64,000 nt of DNA from Eustoma russellianum (taxonomy: Eukaryota; Streptophyta; Magnoliopsida; Gentianales; Gentianaceae). Shown one piece after another: positions 44,201 through 53,529 of the stretch; position 1 is the first letter of the stretch; each line of letters begins with the position of its first letter. Position numbers and translations under genes: made by a program. Location: assembly GCA_036186865.1 (NCBI GenBank), contig AP025046.1:37694517-37758516 (forward strand), read 5' to 3'. Under the pieces are notes generated by a model. That model was not told the origin of the DNA. It saw only the letters and a program-made list of their open reading frames with translations, and made no database searches.

Positions 44201-45111
44201 TGTGTGAGAGTGATTTCAGCCTGTTTGACATTTGAGAATATATTTCCAAATATTTCTTTATTCCACTGTTGTACATCCTTCTTAAGTCTGAACAACTTTG
44301 TGTAGAATCCATACATTCCTCCCGTTGTAGGATATGAAGACCATGTCGATCGCATGTAATTATGAAAATCCGGATGCAGCAACCAGGAGTCCAAAAACCG
44401 GAATGCGTGACGTTGTGGAGGCGAACTGATTCGGCATAATAATAATAGCGGTGTATGATCAGAGGCAATATGGGGAAGATGTGTAAGTTGTAGGTCATCA
44501 AATTTATCATGAAATGCAGTATTGAGAAATAACCAGTCTAATCTTCGACGAACTCGTCCAAGACCTCTACCATCTGTCCATGTAAATTTGGAACCATGAA
44601 ACTGTGGCGTCATCAAACCGCATGATTCTATGCAATCATTAAAATCTTGTAAAGCAGTCAATGATGGATGAGAACGGCCTTCATGATCCGACAGTGATCT
44701 AAATGTATTAAAATCCCCACCAAGCACCCAAGGAAGATCCGAGCTATCAGAAAAGGAGAGTAAGGATTCCCACAGAGAACGTCGAAGGCTTGCAGTGTGG
44801 CTGCCATACACTGCAGATAATACAAAGGTATATTGAAATGGCCGATATGTGAGTGTGAAATGAACTACTTGTCCGGCATCCTGCACAGTTGCCAGAGTGA
44901 AATGTGAGTCACGCCAAAAAAACCATATACGTTCGGACTGTGATGCATAAAAGCTAGAAAAACCGAATTCCAGAGCATAACGTTGGATAGTAGCCGATGC
45001 ATGTTTAGGTTCGATGAGAACAAGAATATTTAAATGATGATCCCTTATTAACTGATGTAGCCGTGGGATGGAGGCCCGTAGGCCTCTTATATTCCATATC
45101 ATAATATTCAT
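41251..45111 (-). CDS. L1 LINE ORF2: endonuclease, reverse transcriptase, RNase H
   Basis: One uninterrupted 1286-codon frame. Residues 1-230 are an AP-type endonuclease that nicks target DNA (MNIMIWNIRGLR, LVLIEPKH, GGDFNTFRS, RRRLDWLFLN, ASDHTPLLL). RT at about 430-760 primes cDNA at the nick: ITLIPKKPSPASFSDYRPIC, GFLPGTDI, KLDMMKAFDRVSWEYL, GVKQGDPLSP, LAYADDLLIFL. A zf-RVT block follows (FIWSKHLTPTVQLFLWRL, CPFSKSASATVDHVFLYC). RNase H is at the C-terminus (KLNVDAAVGRHYSAGSAI, ESDCAQLIDRL, IYREANMAAHYLAQHAM). Every catalytic motif looks intact. The ATG at 45111 overlaps the ORF1 stop as ATGA. Confidence 0.96.
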   Translation of the reverse strand: MNIMIWNIRGLRASIPRLHQLIRDHHLNILVLIEPKHASATIQRYALEFGFSSFYASQSERIWFFWRDSHFTLATVQDAGQVVHFTLTYRPFQYTFVLSAVYGSHTASLRRSLWESLLSFSDSSDLPWVLGGDFNTFRSLSDHEGRSHPSLTALQDFNDCIESCGLMTPQFHGSKFTWTDGRGLGRVRRRLDWLFLNTAFHDKFDDLQLTHLPHIASDHTPLLLLCRISSPPQRHAFRFLDSWLLHPDFHNYMRSTWSSYPTTGGMYGFYTKLFRLKKDVQQWNKEIFGNIFSNVKQAEITLTHAENLWDTVPTDENRTAYHRAKAEYLQASKYEMHFWKQKACVRWLKEGDANTKYFHSIVKGKRLNLRIQQIQSHTGSTYTAPDDIMAEAVSFYTSLVAREPTANYNNILRHIPPLVSTDDNVFLTQIPLPEEIKMAVWHLDPHSAAGPDGFNGNFYRSCWSIIHTDVIKAVQEFFLGVPQPTVMASALITLIPKKPSPASFSDYRPICLTNFLSKVCTRIIASRLSTLLPRLISPEQTGFLPGTDISTQVLLAREMIHMMDRGGTQLCLKLDMMKAFDRVSWEYLKLLLHTFGFSDFFTCIILNHLSATTLAVLINGQPSSTFRPYRGVKQGDPLSPILFILASEGFSRGLKALAASGVIQPFRLGRVPFTVTHLAYADDLLIFLRGTKPNLQHFHTFLTQYEAASGQKVNFQKSSIIPSARTTPQQRQNFVNILGMSLSGLPFRYLGSYLHKGIARSRYCVSLLQHIDDRLQGWHSKLLSAAGRLVLLKSVISALPLHIIAAGGIPKSVIKVIHRKMAAFFWGPRHHWVSWSNICKPRDEGGLGIRDMYVLQQAYHCKIWWSYQHNTTLWSKYMHAKYGHRQDYIPRLTDSPTWKIICRVHPLCLTQADSQGGHLAWLPTPMGEFSLKSAYDICRISSPNLLSATFIWSKHLTPTVQLFLWRLFNSAIPFEDYIGQYSTARPTQCPFSKSASATVDHVFLYCFYVRPLWQYYASELHCPLPSTLRLRQYLLSWWYRSSFTSIIGVYKIVIPAIIIYNTWCGYTSIVYGDSTQITAISLQHSVRYAITLWHKSLEGSKLAIGSRQQFSWLPAFRNPEPLLICWATPPVGRLKLNVDAAVGRHYSAGSAILRDHMGSCIGAISFRLPPCAPLQAEIQAAVFGILYFLPLHRMLILESDCAQLIDRLSRQHQVHGNYHLRQLHTLVHLHRLHFRHIYREANMAAHYLAQHAMFNPRTQYYTSQTLPSLVRAAVSLDLTCSHLRLP

Positions 45112-45463
45112 TGAGAGAGAATAGAGTCACTTCCCTGAATTGCATGCGAAGCACTACGTGTGAGGATGTTAGATGGTGGCAGCGGAGGAAGATCTTTCTT
45201 AGATCGCCGCTTTCTACGTGGAACAACCGGTATAAAATCCTCCGTGGAATCCTGTAATCGTGAAATCAAAGTATCCATTTCAGGCGAAGGAGGCAGCCGC
45301 TGCATGCGGAGCGCTACTTCTTCCGGAACAGTTGGAATCTCTAGAGTATTTTCCTCAGGTAAGTCATTATTGGATGAGTGTCCGATATCACAGACATCGG
45401 TATATGGATGCGTTGGTTCAGCAGGCGCCTCACTAGTTATGTTTTCATCAGTTACATTTCGGA
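45108..45463 (-). pseudogene. L1 ORF1 C-terminal fragment
   Basis: The frame in phase with the ORF1 stop at 45108-45110 is open back to about 45463 (EAPAEPTHPYTDVCDIGHSS, VVPRRKRRSKKDLPPLPPS). It is low-complexity and basic near the end. The RNA-binding and zinc-knuckle parts expected upstream are absent, since the element is truncated here. Its TGA shares bases with the ORF2 ATG. Confidence 0.7.
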
Positions 45464-45507
45464 ATTATCATTATATAATTATTACTGTTCTTTTTCAGAA
45501 TTTGTAT

Positions 45508-45889
45508 CACATATTTATTTACTGTTTTGTTCAAATTCTTTATGTTTATGTAAAATGCTTTAAATATATGCATGTATACTGTTTGGGTATAATCCCCATG
45601 CTTAATTTCAGAAAATCGTTGGAGTAATTTTAGGAAGGAAAAATGTACTGTTTTGGCTGAGATTTGAGCATTTATGAACGTATGGTTTCAATTGGATTAA
45701 TAAACATTTATTCATAATACTTCTGGTTTCAATTATATATATATATATATAAGATACTTGCTGTCCAGCCGATTTGCGTAATATATACATACTGTAGTAT
45801 ACTTAACATATTTACATAGAATGGCAAACCGTTTAGAACAAGTTATATATATATGTATGTATGTACATATATATATATATATGATTATT
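45508..45889. other. AT-rich spacer with TA repeats
   Basis: (TA)n runs at 45736-45751 and around 45845-45881. No gene. Confidence 0.6.
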
Positions 45890-46790
45890 GCTACACATGG
45901 GCGCAGAAGTGGTTTATGTCCCACAAGAGGCTAATGCTCCATCTCACTTCTTGTCCCAACATGGACTCATGCAACAACGGATGAATATATTTTCTTCATC
46001 TTCCAGTCTGCCATCATTGGTGCGCGGTAGCTTAATCACAAATATTCATACACCTCATGTACGAACTTAAAGAAGTCTTCGAAAGTATCAATGATTGTCC
46101 CGCCTGTATCTTATGGATACAGGCGGTTGGGTATGTTTGTTATCTCTCCATTTTGGCCACTAACGTTTTCGCTGTCAACTTACACTGTTTTTCTTTATGG
46201 CTGAGGATTAACCAGAACAAGGACGGCAGTATGGCCACCACACTCACAAACTCTCACTAGCCTGAAGTGAAGCAAGTTGTCCGTGACCATCTGGTTACGG
46301 GCAACATGGGCACATTCTTCTCCACTACCAAATTGTGTATGATATTAATTAACAATAGATGGTTATGTGACACACTTTTACTTGTTTCATTGAGGATACC
46401 GAGACTATACTACAAGATAAGGCTTCAACAGAACTTAAAAGGAAAGTTTCCCTTGCTGCTGGCGCGTTCTGGACCAAAACACTCCTATTCGATGTTACAC
46501 ATGCTGCTCCTGCAACTGTTATTGTATCTTGTACATATAATTCCTGCGTCAGTAATTCCCAATTATACAAATATGTACGCTTTTTCCTTCGTTAGAGTTT
46601 TATCCACAATGGTGGTTTTACCTGACAAGGTTTTAATGCGGCATATCGTGTATGATTGGAGGCTGACAATCCTACAAATGCTCCATTATTTTTTGAATAC
46701 GATGCTTATTGTAAAATGGTTTTCCTCCGTCACAAGTGAGGATGAATTTTAATAAAATATGCATCTTTATTTAAAAAAATATATATTGTA
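45890..46790 (+). mobile_element. 5'-truncated L1 LINE, plus strand
   Basis: Begins in the last part of RNase H and continues into a 3' region that matches that of the neighbouring minus-strand L1 (GTACGCTTTTTCCTTCG, GGTTTTAATGCGGCATATCG), ending near AATAAAATATGC and an A-rich stretch at about 46770-46785. A perfect 11-bp hairpin lies at 46100-46126. Opposite orientation to the L1 at 40.5-45.5 kb. Confidence 0.78.
45895..46070 (+). pseudogene. L1 RNase H C-terminal fragment
   Basis: VVYVPQEANAPSHFLSQHGL and SLPSLVRGSL align with IYREANMAAHYLAQHAM and TLPSLVRAAV of the intact ORF2; stop at 46068-46070. Only about 55 codons remain. Confidence 0.8.
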
Positions 46791-47003
46791 AACTATTTTG
46801 AACAAAGGTTTTGGGGGTTCTTTTGCTAATATGAAATTCTCATTGGTTTGTCATGGTTAACTGGGTGCAATCTGCATATTTTATTTTATCTCAGGTTGTA
46901 AGAATTAATGCTACTGAAGCTAACAAATTGAGGGGCATTGAATGAAACCTAAGTAGAGAAATGAAAAAGGGGATTGGGGAAAAATAATAAATCATCGTAA
47001 TCA
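46455..47003. repeat. 549-bp tandem duplication, copy 1
   Basis: From GCTGCTGGCGCGTTCTGG to CATCGTAATCA. Contains the L1 3' end and about 220 bases beyond it (TTTTGGGGGTTCTTTTGC, TTATCTCAGGTTGTAAG). Confidence 0.93.
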
Positions 47004-47551
47004 GCTGCTGGCGCGTTCTGGACCAAAACACTCCTATTCGATGTTACACATGCTGCTCCTGCTACTGTTATTGTATCTTGTACATATAATTCCTGCGTCA
47101 GTAATTCCCAATTATACAAATATGTACGCTTTTTCCTTCGTCAGAGTTTTATCCACAAGGGTGGTTTTACCTGACAAGGTTTTAATGCGGCATATCGTGT
47201 ATGATTAGAGGCTGCCAATCCTACAAATGCTCCATTATTTTTTTGAATACGATGCTTATTGTAAAATGGTTTTCCTCCGCCACAAGTGAGATGAATTTTA
47301 ATAAAATATGCAGCTTCATTTAAAAAAAATATATTGTAAACTATTTTGAACAAAGGTTTTGGGGGTTCTTTTGCTAATATGAAATTCTCATTGGTTTGCC
47401 ATGGTTAACTGGGTGCAATCTGCACATTTCATTTTATCTCAGGTTGTAAGCATTGATGCTACTGAAGCTAACAAATTGAGGGGTATTGAATGAAACCTAA
47501 GTAGAGAAATGAAAAAGATGATTGGGGAAAATAATAAATCATCGTAATCAG
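47004..47551. repeat. 549-bp tandem duplication, copy 2
   Basis: Follows copy 1 without a gap, differing by scattered substitutions and a few single-base indels. The repeat takes in non-L1 flank, so it formed after the L1 insertion. Confidence 0.93.
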
Positions 47552-49026
47552 TTGTATTGTCAAGTTTTATTCCTTTTACTATAATTGTTTAGATTCGGGT
47601 TTGGAACCCGAAGAACTTAAGCACTCAATGCGATATAAGTGGTCTATCTGTGCTCGTTATACTGTCATGCATCAGAAGTAAATGGTCTATCTACGCTTGT
47701 TATGTTTATCGTGCATCAGTGTGTTATTCGTTGTATATTTGTATTTGTGTATATGTGAGTTATGTGCATTATGTGAGATATATGATTACATATGTAAATT
47801 AGATATATGTATGTACATGTGAATGATGTGTATGTATGAGCGTGGATATACAGGATTAACGAAAAGATGAGATGAACATAAACAAAAATGAAAATGGAAA
47901 TGAGATGAAACAGAAGAGAGCCACACCAGGCAAGCTGCCGAGCCCGGCGCGGATGGCCAGCGGGCCGGTGGAGGTGGCAGGCCTCGGCCCAGAACATAAT
48001 AAAGTAAAAAATGTGCATTGCATTTATGGAATGAGCATTGCATTTATGGTGGGCTGTAGCGTACGGGCTACAAACACCCAGTCAGGTGGCCGGTAGTGTG
48101 GAGTACCCACAGCCACATATGGTGGATTGTGACGCACAGGTCACAGACACTCAGGTATGGTGGATTGTAGTGCACGGGCTACAGACACATAGTTTCAGGT
48201 GGCCGGTGGTGGGGGGATCCCATAGCCACAACCCCGGGGATCATGCATTGCACGGAAAAGATACGGACATATTGCATGACATGACTTTCTTGCGTGTGAC
48301 ACGTAGAGAAAGGCATGCATCATGAAGTTGCGCATTATTATATGGAGTGACTTACCCTCCCCAGACCCTAGCGATAGCTCTTGCTGTCGTTGGGATATAC
48401 TGGATACGGATGATGATGATGGTGGTGGTGGTGCATCATGGTAATGTAGATTGAGCTGATGAATTACTTATTTTGTGTGTTAACTGTTACAGATAATTAA
48501 GTGAAATTATTTGTGGACTAAGGACACGTATGTTAATTATAAAGGTTATTTGGATTTGCTTATGCATGTAGGAATTCTATAACATGTATATGTAGGTTGC
48601 TTACTGAGCCCGTTGATTTTGGTTCACACCACCACTCACCAGTTTTGCAGGTAGGAGAAGTTAGAGCATGCTTATACAGGAATGTTAGTATACCAGAGAA
48701 GATTGAGACGGGAGATTTCGAGACTAAGGATATTTAGAAAAGACCTTCGAGAGTTAGTTGGGACAGTTATTTCGATATTCGATGTTTATGTATTTTTGAG
48801 ATTAGTGTTTGCATACGTTTGTCTATTGTATTGATTTAGAAATTCTTAGACACTGTATTAATGATGATGGTTGTTTTATCGAGGATTTTAGTAATGACTT
48901 CCGCTGACATCGATTTACGTTATTATGATGGCGTGTAGTTGATTTGTATCATTGCCTTGTATTCTCCTTAGCGAGATACGGTGGGTGAGTCGTTTCGAGT
49001 ACTAGGGCTCGGGACGGCTCGCTACA
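47552..49026 (+). repeat. Probable Ty3/gypsy LTR (left limit unknown)
   Basis: Ends GGCTCGCTACA followed by GG and TGGTATCAGAGCATGG, a frequent LTR/primer-site junction in plant gypsy chromoviruses. Inside are a GC-rich block (47920-48000), 38-bp subrepeats beginning TATGGTGGATTGT at 48045, 48118 and 48156, and a small RTE tail. No partner LTR is in the window, so the start is not fixed. Confidence 0.6.
48325..48431 (+). mobile_element. RTE 3' tail insertion with trinucleotide tail
   Basis: TACCCTCCCCAGACCCTAGC and GTCGTTGGGATATACTGG match the 3' end of the RTE LINE at 6016-6100 read on its own strand. It ends in (GAT)n(GGT)n. Flanked by 9-bp duplications TGCATCATG at 48316-48324 and 48432-48440. 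Confidence 0.8.
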
Positions 49027-49028
49027 GG

Positions 49029-49040
49029 TGGTATCAGAGC
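49029..49040 (+). other. Primer-binding site after the gypsy-type LTR
   Basis: TGGTATCAGAGC two bases after the LTR end. Confidence 0.85.
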
Positions 49041-50160
49041 ATGGCTCCAGATCCACGGTAGAAACATAGATTTAGGCTATGATCTTAGAAATTAAGTTAC
49101 GATTTTGCCCCTAAGTCACGATCTTAGACATAAGTGATGATCTTGATTAAGAGTTGGTCTTCGACGTAAGCATTGATTTTAGTCATAAACATTGATCGTA
49201 TCTTAAGTATGATTTGAAAATAAGAAGTGATCTTAGACATAAGTGGTGATCTGAACATGAAGTGACGATTTGAACGTAAGCACTGATATTAGTCATAAGA
49301 TGTGATTATATTCTAAGCATTGAAATAAGTAACAATCTTAGATGGAAGAAATGATGATACCAAGAATCGATTCTGGAAATAAGTCATGACATTAGGCTTA
49401 AGTGATGATCAGATAAGGGATATGCTTATGTATACCTAGGGCACTCCATAAGACTCTGAATTATTTGCTTTGCCTAAGTGCTGATTATAATCATTTGTAT
49501 AATTCTTTAGATCTGACCCCTGTAAAACCGGTACCATTATGATAAATGAAGCTGGTTCATGCCCCTACTTTAACAGTAGTGTCCGAACATGACTAGGTCT
49601 AAGTTGAGATCGTAGTTCCTAAGCAATAATTTATAGCAGAATGATAGAGACTAAGAAAGGATTTATTAGCGTTATGATCCGTAGAGTGTAGCAAAGAATA
49701 TCGTATAAAGGGGTTTATAGTTACGATTAAGATGTTAAATTTTAGAGTATCAAATAAGCCGAATATATGAGTCCTATTAGGGATACTGATTGATAGTGAT
49801 AAGTGAGAACTACTAATATAAGTACAGTGTAATGACGAATCATTACAAATTTGGGTTAAGTGTTGATTCCTAGGAACACGTAAGTACCGATGTGTCAAAC
49901 TGGCTTGAATCGAAATAGAGTAAGCACGAACAAGTACTAGGTGTTTTCCAGGTGAGATCTAACTAATTAGAATCAACGATTGAAACAACTAAGTAAAGAA
50001 GTACGGTGGATCAGTGTGGCGCGCGGAAGCATGGTGAACTAGAATATCAATATCTAGTGTGTTGAGGAATATGTTTGGATAATTTTCGAAGTCATGATTT
50101 TAAGTGGTGAATACTTAGAAATGTCACATATGGTGTTATAAATGATTAAAGGATGAAAAG
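49041..50160 (+). other. Non-coding internal region of the gypsy-type element
   Basis: Where gag should start there is only diverged repeat DNA: ATCTTAGACATAAGTG recurs at 49121 and 49230 with a 109-base period, and GTAAGCATTGATTTTAGTC/GTAAGCACTGATATTAGTC recur within the units. No gag or pol motif in any frame, so probably a non-autonomous derivative. Confidence 0.55.
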
Positions 50161-50189
50161 TGAAGAAAAATGACGTGGATCTCTCAGGC

Positions 50190-50375
50190 AGAGACACATG
50201 GATCGATCGATGTACATCATCCCCTAACATGGATCGATCGATGTTGGACTGAGAAGAACCAAAAACTTACTGTGAGACGTCGATCTCTCACGTGGATCGA
50301 TCGACGTACGTCAGCCCCTCACGTGGATTGATCGACGTACGTCAACCCCTCACATGGATCGATCCACGTCTCACA
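50190..50375. repeat. Five copies of ACRTGGATCGATCGAYGT
   Basis: Two copies with ACATGGATCGATCGATGT (50196 and 50227) and three with CACGTGGATCGATCGACGT-type cores (50288-50370), separated by CATCCCCTA or GTCAGCCCCTC spacers of about 13 bases. The core resembles the palindromes in the Copia D LTR. Confidence 0.88.
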
Positions 50376-52148
50376 GAATGTTTAGGATTTTTAGAAATAT
50401 TTTTGTAAAATGTGTTAAAATAATTGTTTTCATTTGTATATGATTTATACATGCTCATTATGTGAATCTTATGTGATTTTGATGATTTTAAATGTATTAT
50501 GACTAACGTGCCTTGGAAGTTTCTAACTCTTACCATAAAGGGCAAAATTGGTATTTTGAGTTTTGTAGTAACATGATACGGTGAATATATATCAAGGACT
50601 TATTCTCATACTATTTATCAAGACAAAGGTGTTATAATATTCATTTCTGACCATCGGGGTCATTTCTGGAGTTTTCATATACCAGGGGTATTTTGGTCAT
50701 TTCACCCCGAAGGTATTTTTGGTATTTTCACTCAAGGAATCTATTGAGCATATTATTATCTTCATTCTGGAGCTGATTTATTATTAACTTGAAGATAATA
50801 TGGTGATTCTTTATCTTATTTTCTCACGTGATGATATTGTTGACTTTAGCTGAATATGTGATGATTTGAGATGTCACATTCTATTTTTTCTTGAAGACAC
50901 TCTTACATATGTTATAAGAGCTTATGTATCATCATTATTCAGAGTTGTTCAAGGTGTTAAAAGTGTACAAGGCCAACCAATGACGAGAAGACATTTGGAC
51001 TTGATGATGAAAATGGTGACACATTGGAGTTCTTATCTCCAAGGCTCAAATCACACTATAAATAGAGGCAATGGTGAAGAAGATGAAATACACTTGAAGC
51101 TCACAAGCATTTGTTGAATTGTCTAGCTATCATCTTCTTCTTATTGTTGTTCTTGTTCCATTCTTTGTAGCAAAGGTGTTATTGTTGTTTTTTTGTTGTG
51201 CTACAAGCCTCTTGAGCTTCATTTGTAAGATTGATTAGCCATTCTTATAAGGCTATATCAATAGGTTGTAGAGGTGTTGCAACTAAGTGTTGCTTAGAAG
51301 GTGATTATTCAAATCTTGAACAGAGTTGGTGTATAACCCAAGGATCAAGCTTGGTTCTTGTTGTAAGGTGATTCATTTAATAGTGAAATCCAAGGAAAGG
51401 TGTTCATTGGGACTGGAGTAGGTTACATTGACCGAATCAAGATAAATTCTCGGTGTTATTGTCGTGTTTCTTCATTTCTGTTTTATGCCCGTTTTTATTG
51501 CAGTTTTCACACAACTTCTCATAATTTGAAAAAATAGCTAAACACTTTCAAAATTCGTGATTTTTGGAGGGTTATACTTCAGACTGTTAGCTTTCATTTG
51601 CAACAAGAATCACTTGATTTGAGCAAGGTAAAGTTAGTCTTTCAGTCTTTGCAAGATAACTGCTCCAATCTGGCTGCAATCTGACCAGTTTTGAGAAAAC
51701 TTAAATTCTGTATTTATCAAGAATTGTTTAAGGTCAGGGCCTTTTGGAAACTTCATCTACACATCCTAAGGAGTGTTTGATATAAAGATCAACCTTTTTG
51801 GTTGAATATTCAAATAGAAACACGTTTTGCAAAATCATCAACATTCTGTCGAATTCTTTCCAGATTGACCATCTGTATCTTTTTATTTGTTTGAATGTTC
51901 AAACGATCTTATTTTTGTCTGATTTTTGGACAGAGTCTTGTTAACACATTGAAGTTATATTCTGAAAAGTTTCATAACTTTTGGAGCTGTGTACAATTAT
52001 TTTTGAATTTTGCAAAAATAGGTTCTGAATCTGAGGTGGTCTCAGATTCTGTTTTCAAAGGGGATTTTTACAAAGGGTTGTAGTATAATTTCCGCTAACC
52101 ACTATTCACCCCGTCTTGTGGTGTTTATTACAGGTGCACGGTCCAACA
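50376..52148 (+). repeat. 5' LTR of a SIRE/Maximus-type Copia (left limit unknown)
   Basis: Ends GTCCAACA two bases before a primer site. A TATAAATA box lies at 51057-51064. The block GGAGTAGGTTACATTGACCG resembles the LTR of the SIRE-type element at 53.5 kb read on its minus strand (GGAGTAGGTTGATTTAACCG). The start was not found; text before about 50830 may belong to the gypsy-type element. Confidence 0.6.
51057..51064 (+). promoter_or_regulatory. LTR TATA box
   Basis: TATAAATA followed by GAGGCAATGG, about 1.1 kb before the LTR end. Confidence 0.6.
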
Positions 52149-52150
52149 AT

Positions 52151-52162
52151 TGGTATCAGAGC
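52151..52162 (+). other. Primer-binding site, SIRE-type Copia
   Basis: TGGTATCAGAGC, two bases after the LTR terminus CA. Confidence 0.9.
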
Positions 52163-52324
52163 GAGGTCTGCACCACTCAAAGAAGCAAGATTCAACACTG
52201 TACAATCAATACAAAGCTAAGAAGTAAGAACTCATAGTAGCCTGCGAATCCCAAATCAAGAAGGTTTGGAGCATTTGTCTTCACTTGATTAAAGATTCAA
52301 GGTATTCATCTAAAATCATACATC

Positions 52325-53000
52325 ATGTCGTCAATCTCTCATAAAGGATCGTTCTCAAAGTCTACGAAAGAGGTAACATCTAGTCCTGATTTTGATTCTG
52401 ATAATGAGATGACTTTCGATGAAATGTATGATGAATTCATGAAAATGCATGCTCATTGTAAAAGGTTGTCAAAAGAGAAAAAGAAACTAATTGAAGAAAA
52501 TGACAAGTTGAAGACAACCAACTTGGAACTTTCTAATCAATTAGAGTCTTTCAAACAAGAGTCATCAAATACTCTTGATTCATTAAAGACTAAAATTGAG
52601 TCATCTAGAAATAATGAACAAACCTTAAGAACCGAAAATAGTGTGTTGAAAACCAAGATGCATGATTATGAAAATGAAGTGCATACACTTAAATCATGCA
52701 AACTAGACTTAAAGAAAACCTTGGAACAGTTTAAATCTGGTACAAACATGTTAGACACACTCATATCATCACAAAAATATGGAAATGATAAAACTGGATT
52801 AGGATATAAAGAAGAAGATGACAAATTTGATAAAAAGACTAAGTTTGTATCATCAACTACTAAACAACCTTATAAAGCTATAAAAACAACTTTGCCTGCT
52901 AAATCTTCTTCTACTCCTATTTCTGTTTATTTTAAGAAAAATGCAACATACACCCATAAAAGCACACACGCAATATGTTTCTGTACCCATATAAGCACAC
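52325..53000 (+). pseudogene. SIRE-type Copia gag, internal deletion and 3' loss
   Basis: ATG at 52325 opens MSSISHKGSFSKS and passes at once into the acidic and coiled-coil gag half (DSDNEMTFDEMYDEFMKMHA, CKRLSKEKKKLIEEN, SGTNMLDTLISSQKYGNDKT, GLGYKEEDDKF). The N-terminal gag core and zinc knuckle that should lie between are missing. The same coiled-coil layout is seen in the minus-strand element at 60129-61493 (TGSNMLDRIILSQKHDSDKT). It ends near 53000 at a sharp join to Copia C sequence; no protease or pol follows. Confidence 0.85.
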
Positions 53001-53002
53001 AG

Positions 53003-53529
53003 CGGCGGCCATAGAAGGAGTTCTCCTCAGAATGCTGCGCCAACAGGTAGGGTTGAGATTTTAAACCTCAACCCTTCTTTTGTTTTGCCAGTTTTACCCC
53101 GCCCCCAAATTCCCTCATACTATGCCTAAACTACCCTCATACTCCCTTAATCCCCCATAACCTGATGTTTCCAACATACCCCTGCAGCCAGCAACGCCCA
53201 AGCCACCATACCCATGGAAATTCCAAAATTACCCCCAGCCATCACAAAATATTGAATCGGCCCAACCACACTTTTTGGGTCCTCAACTGCGGCGCTAATG
53301 ACACCATGACATTTGACCCAAAGGATTTCACCCACTTTAATACCACTAAACCCCACAAAACGCACATTGAAACCGCCAGTGGAGAGTTACTTCCGGTCCA
53401 AGGTAGTGGCACCATTACCATTTCCTCAATCTTACACCTCCACAATTGTCTTTACATTCCTGGCCTATCTTCTAAGTTATTATCCTTAAGTCATATCACC
53501 CAACAATCAAACTGTGTGGCCCTGATATA
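53003..53529 (+). pseudogene. Copia C (copy 2) gag-protease fragment
   Basis: Closely matches 16366-16900 of copy 1: same untranslated-looking stretch GGTAGGGTTGAGATTTTAAA, then MTFDPKDFTHFNTTKPHKTH, IETASGELLPVQGSG and LYIPGLSSKLLSLSHITQ. It carries its own small indels (for example in the Pro-rich segment near 53200) that shift the frame. It is interrupted at exactly the same nucleotide as copy 1 by a SIRE-type LTR. The join to the upstream SIRE gag at about 53000 has no visible duplication. Confidence 0.92.
53525..53529. repeat. 5-bp target site ATATA at the LTR border
   Basis: Same ATATA as at 16896-16900; the matching copy on the other side should lie beyond the window. Confidence 0.75.

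Larger units (their letters stand above)
40511..45507 (-). mobile_element. L1-clade LINE, minus strand, with intact ORF2
   Basis: Read right to left: the end of ORF1, complete ORF2, a 730-base 3' region, an AATAAA signal and poly(A) (T9 at 40508-40516). A possible short duplication CACATATTT occurs at 40502-40510 and 45508-45516; it sets the limits given here but could be chance in AT-rich DNA. ORF1 is cut, so the copy is 5'-truncated like most LINEs. The intact 1286-codon ORF2 points to a recent insertion. Confidence 0.85.
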
